This document shows positions 59,086 through 64,000 of a stretch of DNA of 64,000 nt, piece by piece. How positions within the stretch are numbered: the first letter of the stretch is position 1; each line of letters opens with the position of its first letter. The translations under genes and the position numbers were made by a program. Source of the DNA: Ahaetulla prasina. Lineage: Eukaryota > Chordata > Lepidosauria > Squamata > Colubridae. A model generated the notes under the pieces. That model saw nothing but the letters and a program-made list of their open reading frames with translations, ran no database searches and was not told the DNA's origin. Where the stretch lies: positions 34,851,520 through 34,915,519 of the forward strand of contig NC_080546.1 of the NCBI RefSeq assembly GCF_028640845.1. Direction: 5' to 3'.

Positions 59086-59998
59086 TACCTTTCAATAACT
59101 TTCTATACCACTTGGACTGTTTGCAGACTACAAAGCTGCTGTAATTCTACTTGCATTGTCAACTATATTATCTTTAAATGTTTAAAAGCAAAAACAAGCA
59201 CCACATAGTCTTAAATAGATTCCTGAGAACAGAGAAACAGTAAGCTACTTCATATTTTTTGTCAGTACTGGTGTTTTTATCGTTGAAGCATTTTTTCCTT
59301 TTATAAATACAAGTGCAATAAACGTAATTTATCAAAAATATTTCTTGTTTGCATTTTGTGTTTAGGTCACATATAATAGGGTAAATCTAAGGATTTTTCA
59401 GCTAGAAATTTTAACAAGAAATTGGATTGTAGATGTAATTGGATTATAATTGCTCCAGTTCCTTTTTAACAGATTACTATGTAAATCATGCTTGTTACAG
59501 CTTAAATAAAAATAGTTATTTTCTTGAGCTGTCTAGGTAGAAAAAAGGTGTAACTGATTAGTTTTAGGATTTCCATGTTATCCAAACATCAGCAGTCTTT
59601 AGTCTTTTTATTTTAGGGATAAAAAATCTATTTATATTGTAAATCTACTTATATAGTGTACAATATATTGTGTATCGTGTCTTCGGGTGATACATTAAAT
59701 CCTAAATTAAACATATTGGATATTTTCTCTATATGATACATCTAAGCCTAGTTAAGTATAATACATATATATCTGAATATCTTTTCTAGGGCTTTTTATT
59801 ACTACTATAGTCTTCATATTTCTTGACTGCTGGTTTCTTTACTGTTGATAGTTGATCCTAAAAGTCAGAAGCTATAGATCACTCTAGCATCCTTATCAAT
59901 TCTAAGACTGATTGCTGGACCTCTTATTACTTTACTCTTTTTTATAGTTTATCTTAGTCCAATTTTTGCAGTGCTCCTTGGCTTTCATTATTAGAGCT
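59086..59998. other. Intron 4, AT-rich
   Basis: No recognised feature. Confidence 0.3.
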
Positions 59999-60000
59999 TA

Positions 60001-60582
60001 CAGTAGTCCCCAAAATTGTGCAAATCTTTTGGGAAAAGTGTATTATTTAAGGTTTGATGGCAATAACACCACTTTTTTTTTTTTGGAGTTTCAAGATAAT
60101 CATATTCCATTGCTGGAATGGCCTGGGAATAGCCCAGACCCTAATCCAATTGAAAATCTATGGAGCTGACTAAAGAAACTTGTTAGTCAGAAGCGACCCA
60201 GCAATAAAACCCAGTTAATAGAAGCAATTATTCAATCTTGGTTTCACATTATAACAGAACTAAAAGACTTAGTTCACTCCATGGGAAGACGTTGTAAGGC
60301 CATAATTCATGCTAAAAGTTACCCAACTATTAAGTGACATGGTGCTAATTTTTGTATATCTCATTTTTTCACTTTCACTTGTGTTTCCCTTTCTTTTTTA
60401 TATTGTAACTTCTATTCTAATAGCAAATCCTTCATAAAAGTTATTGCATTACATTCTTGATTAAATTATCTTTCCATTCAAATATAATTTTATGGTACTA
60501 CTCCCCCCAAAAATTGGTGTTATTAGCTAGTTTTAGAAAATACACTTTTCCCAAAAGGTTTCCGCAATTTTGGCCACTACTG
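60001..60582 (+). mobile_element. Tc1/mariner element with internal deletion
   Basis: Flanked by TA on both sides (59999-60000, 60583-60584). The 5' end cagtagtccccaaaattgtg...cttttgggaaaagtgtatt and the 3' end are inverted repeats of about 48 bp with some mismatches. In between only the C-terminal part of a Tc1-like transposase remains: a DNHIPLLEWP block, the catalytic SPDPNPIENLW (D..E) block followed by a stop, LKKLVSQKRPSNKTQL, and MGRRCKAIIHAK. The N-terminal DNA-binding and first catalytic regions are deleted, so it can only have moved with help. Frame 59966-60169 covers part of it. Confidence 0.9.
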
Positions 60583-60584
60583 TA

Positions 60585-63500
60585 CAATTCATTTGCATTT
60601 TCAGCTGTCAAGTAGTACAGGTTACAAATGCTTCTCTCTCCAAGAGTCACATTCATTTTTTTCCAGTCCAGCTTCCATTAGTATATATCCTGCATATAAG
60701 TTGAATAAATACAGGGAGAGAATTTGCCACTTTGATGCCTGTCTATTTCACCATGTTCTATACAAACCTCCTGACCTGTGTGGGTTTTACATGAGCACCA
60801 GGTGATATTCTGGAGTAGGCAGAAACTGCAATCATACAAGCATGCAAATTGGCCCAGAGAAGCCGTTCACAGGACAATGATTTTTTAATGGTTTGTAATT
60901 GGTATCAAAGAAATCTGTTAAATCAATATATCTGAAAGCAATAAGCAAAATGTTAAGTTAAAAAAAAGGATTACTACTTTAAAAACTTCCTGTCTTTTCT
61001 CTAAGTAGAAAATCTTATCAAATTCTGTACCATATTGAACTGATGTTTGAAATGAAATTACATATCCAAGTGATTACAATAAAAGTCCATTGAAAAAGGA
61101 GTTATTTAAATCCAGATTAAGGAAGTAAATCAGGCATTCTAAGGTTACTTTTTGAGAAAGACCTTATTAAATATGGAGCCAATACTTAAAAGGCTCTGCC
61201 TCTCATGCCAATTTTGATTATGATTGTGATTAACATAGTCTTTGTGACTTCAATGGATATGGGGAGATTTTTAGGCAGCAAGGTCCTAGATATTCTTTAA
61301 TCAATATAAAAAACAGTATAAGGCCAATAACTGCAAAAAACAAAACAAAAAACACCACTCCTTATTCCAGTATCCTCCACTTACTAAATTTGGAATTATA
61401 TATTTTCAGCAGCAAGAAGAAAAGGGACACATTAACCAAAGAAAAATAAATCAATATACTGTAGTATCACAAAAGGAAGAATATTATATAAAATTACATT
61501 TAAAAAACTGTTGTTTTTTTTCTTCACAATTTTCTTCTATACTGCTGAGCATATTCTATATTTAATAGGTACATTGTAGGAGGCTATTCCTTTCCCTTAC
61601 ATTGCTAAAGCAAAACTGCTATAGAGCATAAGCAGACCATATGATCCCAGCCTGTAAAAATGTGAAGTCAGTTGTGATAATGCCAACTCAGTTGCAGGGT
61701 CTGCTAATACTGCACTGTTTTTTCCCTTGCCAGGAGCCTCCTTGCCTGGTGTCATTTCTTGTGCTCTTGTGGGATAAGATTAGTCTACAACAACAAAGTA
61801 GCCAGATGTCTGGTTCTAAGAGTGTCCCGGGGGTCAGGGTATGGTAGGCAACTGCAATCATTTGGGGCTGAGATCAAAGGTACCTGAGAATTACTGATGG
61901 GCACATAGTGTGTGTCATGCCCATTACTGGCAGTCTGTGAAAAATTGTATCCCTAATTAACCCTTTTGTTAAAATTGAAAATCTAGTTTATTTGTGAATA
62001 AAAATAGGTTAATGATAGCAAGCAGGCATCCTTTCTACTGTGTATCACTCCATGATAGTCAAACTGCATAATGTCAGTTAGAATACTCTGTAATTTTATA
62101 TTTAAAAAAAAAAATACACAGAATGAATTTAGTTGGAAAACCCCCCAAAGCTGTTACTGCTAGGATAGCTTATCTGCTGTTTCCTTCCAGCACTATTTTT
62201 GATGAAAATATTAAGTAGATAATCAGCCTTCTGGAGAAAAAAAAAGTCTAAATCTGATTATGTTGTTTCCTTAAAATAAGATGTAAATAAGAGGGTGGTG
62301 AATAAAACAAGTGCATTCACAGTATTTAAGGGAACATATGTATTGTCCAAGTCTGAAATCTCTCCTTTTGACTCCATTATATTCAGTGCTTTGTTATCAA
62401 GGGTCTCATTAGTAGGCCAGTTGTTTGCATTTTAACGACTGCAACTTCCCTTTCTTTTATATAAAGTAATGTTAATGTTCTTTGATCTGAATGTAAGTGC
62501 ATGGGGGTTGGGCATGAGTGGTTGTATTCATGATGAAATTGCATTTGCAATTTATTGCCTCTGATACATGTTGAGCAATTTTAAGGGACAATTTTGAGTA
62601 AGCAGACATTTTTAAACCCCAGGAGGACAGTCCTCTGGAGTAATTTAAAGGACATAATTGATTTATCTGTTTCCAACTTGACAGCCTTACCATTTCCTTT
62701 CTTGCTCTCTCACTCTCACTTAGCAGCACTAAAGGAAAAGAGAATGGACTGATCATTACTGAAAGCGTGCCTGATGTTAAACTTCTATTTTTACAATCGA
62801 TGTCTGAAACCTTTGCTTATAAATTGACTGTTGATAATTTTGTAATTTCATCATTGCTTGTTTTATTTGTATATAATTACCAATAGGAGAAGTTAAATTG
62901 GTTTGTGATAATCTCAGTCACTGAGCTAACCACAAGAATTCTTTCAGTTAATTTAGCCTTTGAGCCATTTTTCAAGGTTAATTTTGGCTTAAATAAATCT
63001 TATTCTTCTCTGAGATCAAAGTTGTTTTTTTGTACCCTTTTCCTAGACTATAAGTATTTTTCTGCTGTTTAATTTCTCAGGTTTGTAGGGAGTAGTTCTT
63101 GCTTTTGTCTTTCTGGCATGCATTACTTAGAATATTCAGGTCTCTGGCTATGTGGGGAACTAAGAGTTACAAGTAAATCTATATTTCATATCTACTGTAT
63201 ATATATACAGCAGGGATGGGGAATTTGTGATTCTGTGGCTTCCGCTTTCATCATAATCATCAGTCTGAGTAGACGATTTCAATAATATTTGGATAATCAC
63301 TTTTAATCAACATTTTCTATGGCAAAAGTTGGCTTTTGGATGGCACAATGGATAAAAATGAGCCATTCATTTATTTGTTAAAGTCATAATTCACCTGTCT
63401 TTCAGGAGCTCAATGGGGCCTATATAAAGTTCTCCTTTCAATTTCCCCTACAAAAACAATCCGTTAAGATACTTGACCTCTCGAGGGAGTGATTGGCTAA

Positions 63501-63780
63501 GGCTCAGGGAGCGTCTATGGTAGAGGGTGGACTAGAACCTGGGTTTTCCCAATGCCAGCCAAAATACTTAGCTTTACGTCACATTAGTAGCATTTGTTAT
63601 TTGACAACAAAGCAAAACTTAGGTATGAAAACAAAGTTTTATTTCTTTATCAAATATTCTATTCTAATTTTGTCTTCTACAGAAAAAAATACATTAAACC
63701 TAACCTCTAAAACTATCATGCACATGTTTGGCTGGTTCAGATGTAATTGGCAACTATGGTTCTCTACTGCCTCAATGAGT
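60585..63780. other. Intron 4, remainder
   Basis: Mostly unremarkable AT-rich DNA. At about 63208, cagggatggggaatttgtg may be the start of another hAT-type fragment. No exon matching the next SLC10A7 segment was found. Confidence 0.35.
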
Positions 63781-63786
63781 GCGCAT

Positions 63787-63915
63787 AGACTTAGAATAAC
63801 TTTATTGTCACTTTGAATGTACACTAATTGGCATACATTAAAATGAAATTTCGTTGCATACCGCTCTCAAAGGGCCTCCACCTCCAATATACACTAAATA
63901 AATGAATAAATACAA
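63787..63915 (-). mobile_element. LINE (L2/CR1-like) 3' end fragment
   Basis: The sequence tagaataactttattgtcac, then attaaaatgaaatttcgttgc, is the complement of a LINE 3' end common in reptiles and fish. Continues toward the window edge with uncertain border. Confidence 0.55.
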
Positions 63916-64000
63916 AATTATGCATATACCCACATATATTATATGACACACAGAAACAACACAGTCTAGTTTGGATGTATACATGTACATGGCGAGAAAA

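Larger units (their letters stand above)
43854..64000 (+). other. SLC10A7: SLC10A7 gene, 5' part (runs off the right edge)
   Basis: Four exons join in frame (33 codons plus 1 nt; 83, 137 and 76 nt) into 132 codons that match the N-terminal part of SLC10A7 from memory of the family. The protein is a multi-pass membrane protein of the bile-acid/sodium symporter fold. Family knowledge: it acts in the secretory pathway and plasma membrane, dampens store-operated calcium entry, and is needed for normal glycosaminoglycan and skeletal development. All introns have GT..AG borders: intron 1 about 3.67 kb, intron 2 about 1.38 kb, intron 3 about 2.29 kb, intron 4 at least 12.4 kb. No sequence matching the next expected exon was seen up to 64000, so the gene is cut by the window rather than broken. 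It contains several transposon insertions, all intronic. Confidence 0.95.

Noticed and set aside
51589..64000. SLC10A7 exon 5
   Set aside because: No sequence with the expected alanine-rich start and family residues was found; likely beyond the window.

Overview
The window is vertebrate nuclear DNA, most likely from a snake. It has a spliced gene with canonical GT/AG borders, a CpG-island promoter, long AT-rich introns and a dense squamate-type repeat load: CR1 LINEs, a CR1-L3 ('Snake1') tail ending in an AATAG/ATTCT microsatellite, Bov-B/RTE, L1, Penelope, Sauria-type SINEs, Tc1/mariner, hAT-type MITEs and solo LTRs. Nothing suggests a bacterial or phage origin, so operons, ribosome binding sites and CRISPR arrays do not apply.

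Only one host protein gene is supported: SLC10A7, on the + strand. Its CpG island and promoter lie at about 42.96-43.85 kb. Four coding exons are present (43854-43953, 47623-47705, 49089-49225, 51513-51588). Together they give 132 codons, roughly the first 40% of a protein of about 340 residues. The rest of the gene should lie beyond the right edge, so 51.6-64.0 kb is read as intron 4. The other open frames in the window are chance frames, shadows in GC-rich DNA, or remnants of transposon proteins.

Layout. 0-0.75 kb is a GC-rich island. 0.75-5.4 kb is mostly unique DNA with homeodomain-like TAAT/ATTA clusters. In other vertebrates POU4F2 lies head-to-head with SLC10A7, so this end may be POU4F2 upstream regulatory DNA (inference; no POU4F2 exon is visible). 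5.4-42.7 kb is intergenic and repeat-rich: CR1, L1, a long hAT element with a 330-bp purine tract, degraded RTE, solo LTRs, a nested LINE/MITE cluster at 17.35-20.48 kb, a degraded Penelope element at 26.0-27.56 kb, an old CR1 at 32.6-34.0 kb, a solo LTR at 35.3 kb, a Penelope fold-back at 39.7 kb and Bov-B pieces at 40.1 and 42.8 kb. 42.8-64 kb is the promoter and 5' part of SLC10A7, whose introns carry a Sauria SINE, four or more hAT MITEs, CR1 3' ends and an internally deleted Tc1/mariner.

I found no new multi-gene system. The most notable structures are a burst of hAT-type MITE families with readable 8-bp target duplications, a perfect 44-bp hairpin inside a solo LTR, related LTRs that each hold an acidic-then-basic open frame, a Penelope end-to-end inverted repeat, and a 220-bp direct duplication in SLC10A7 intron 4.
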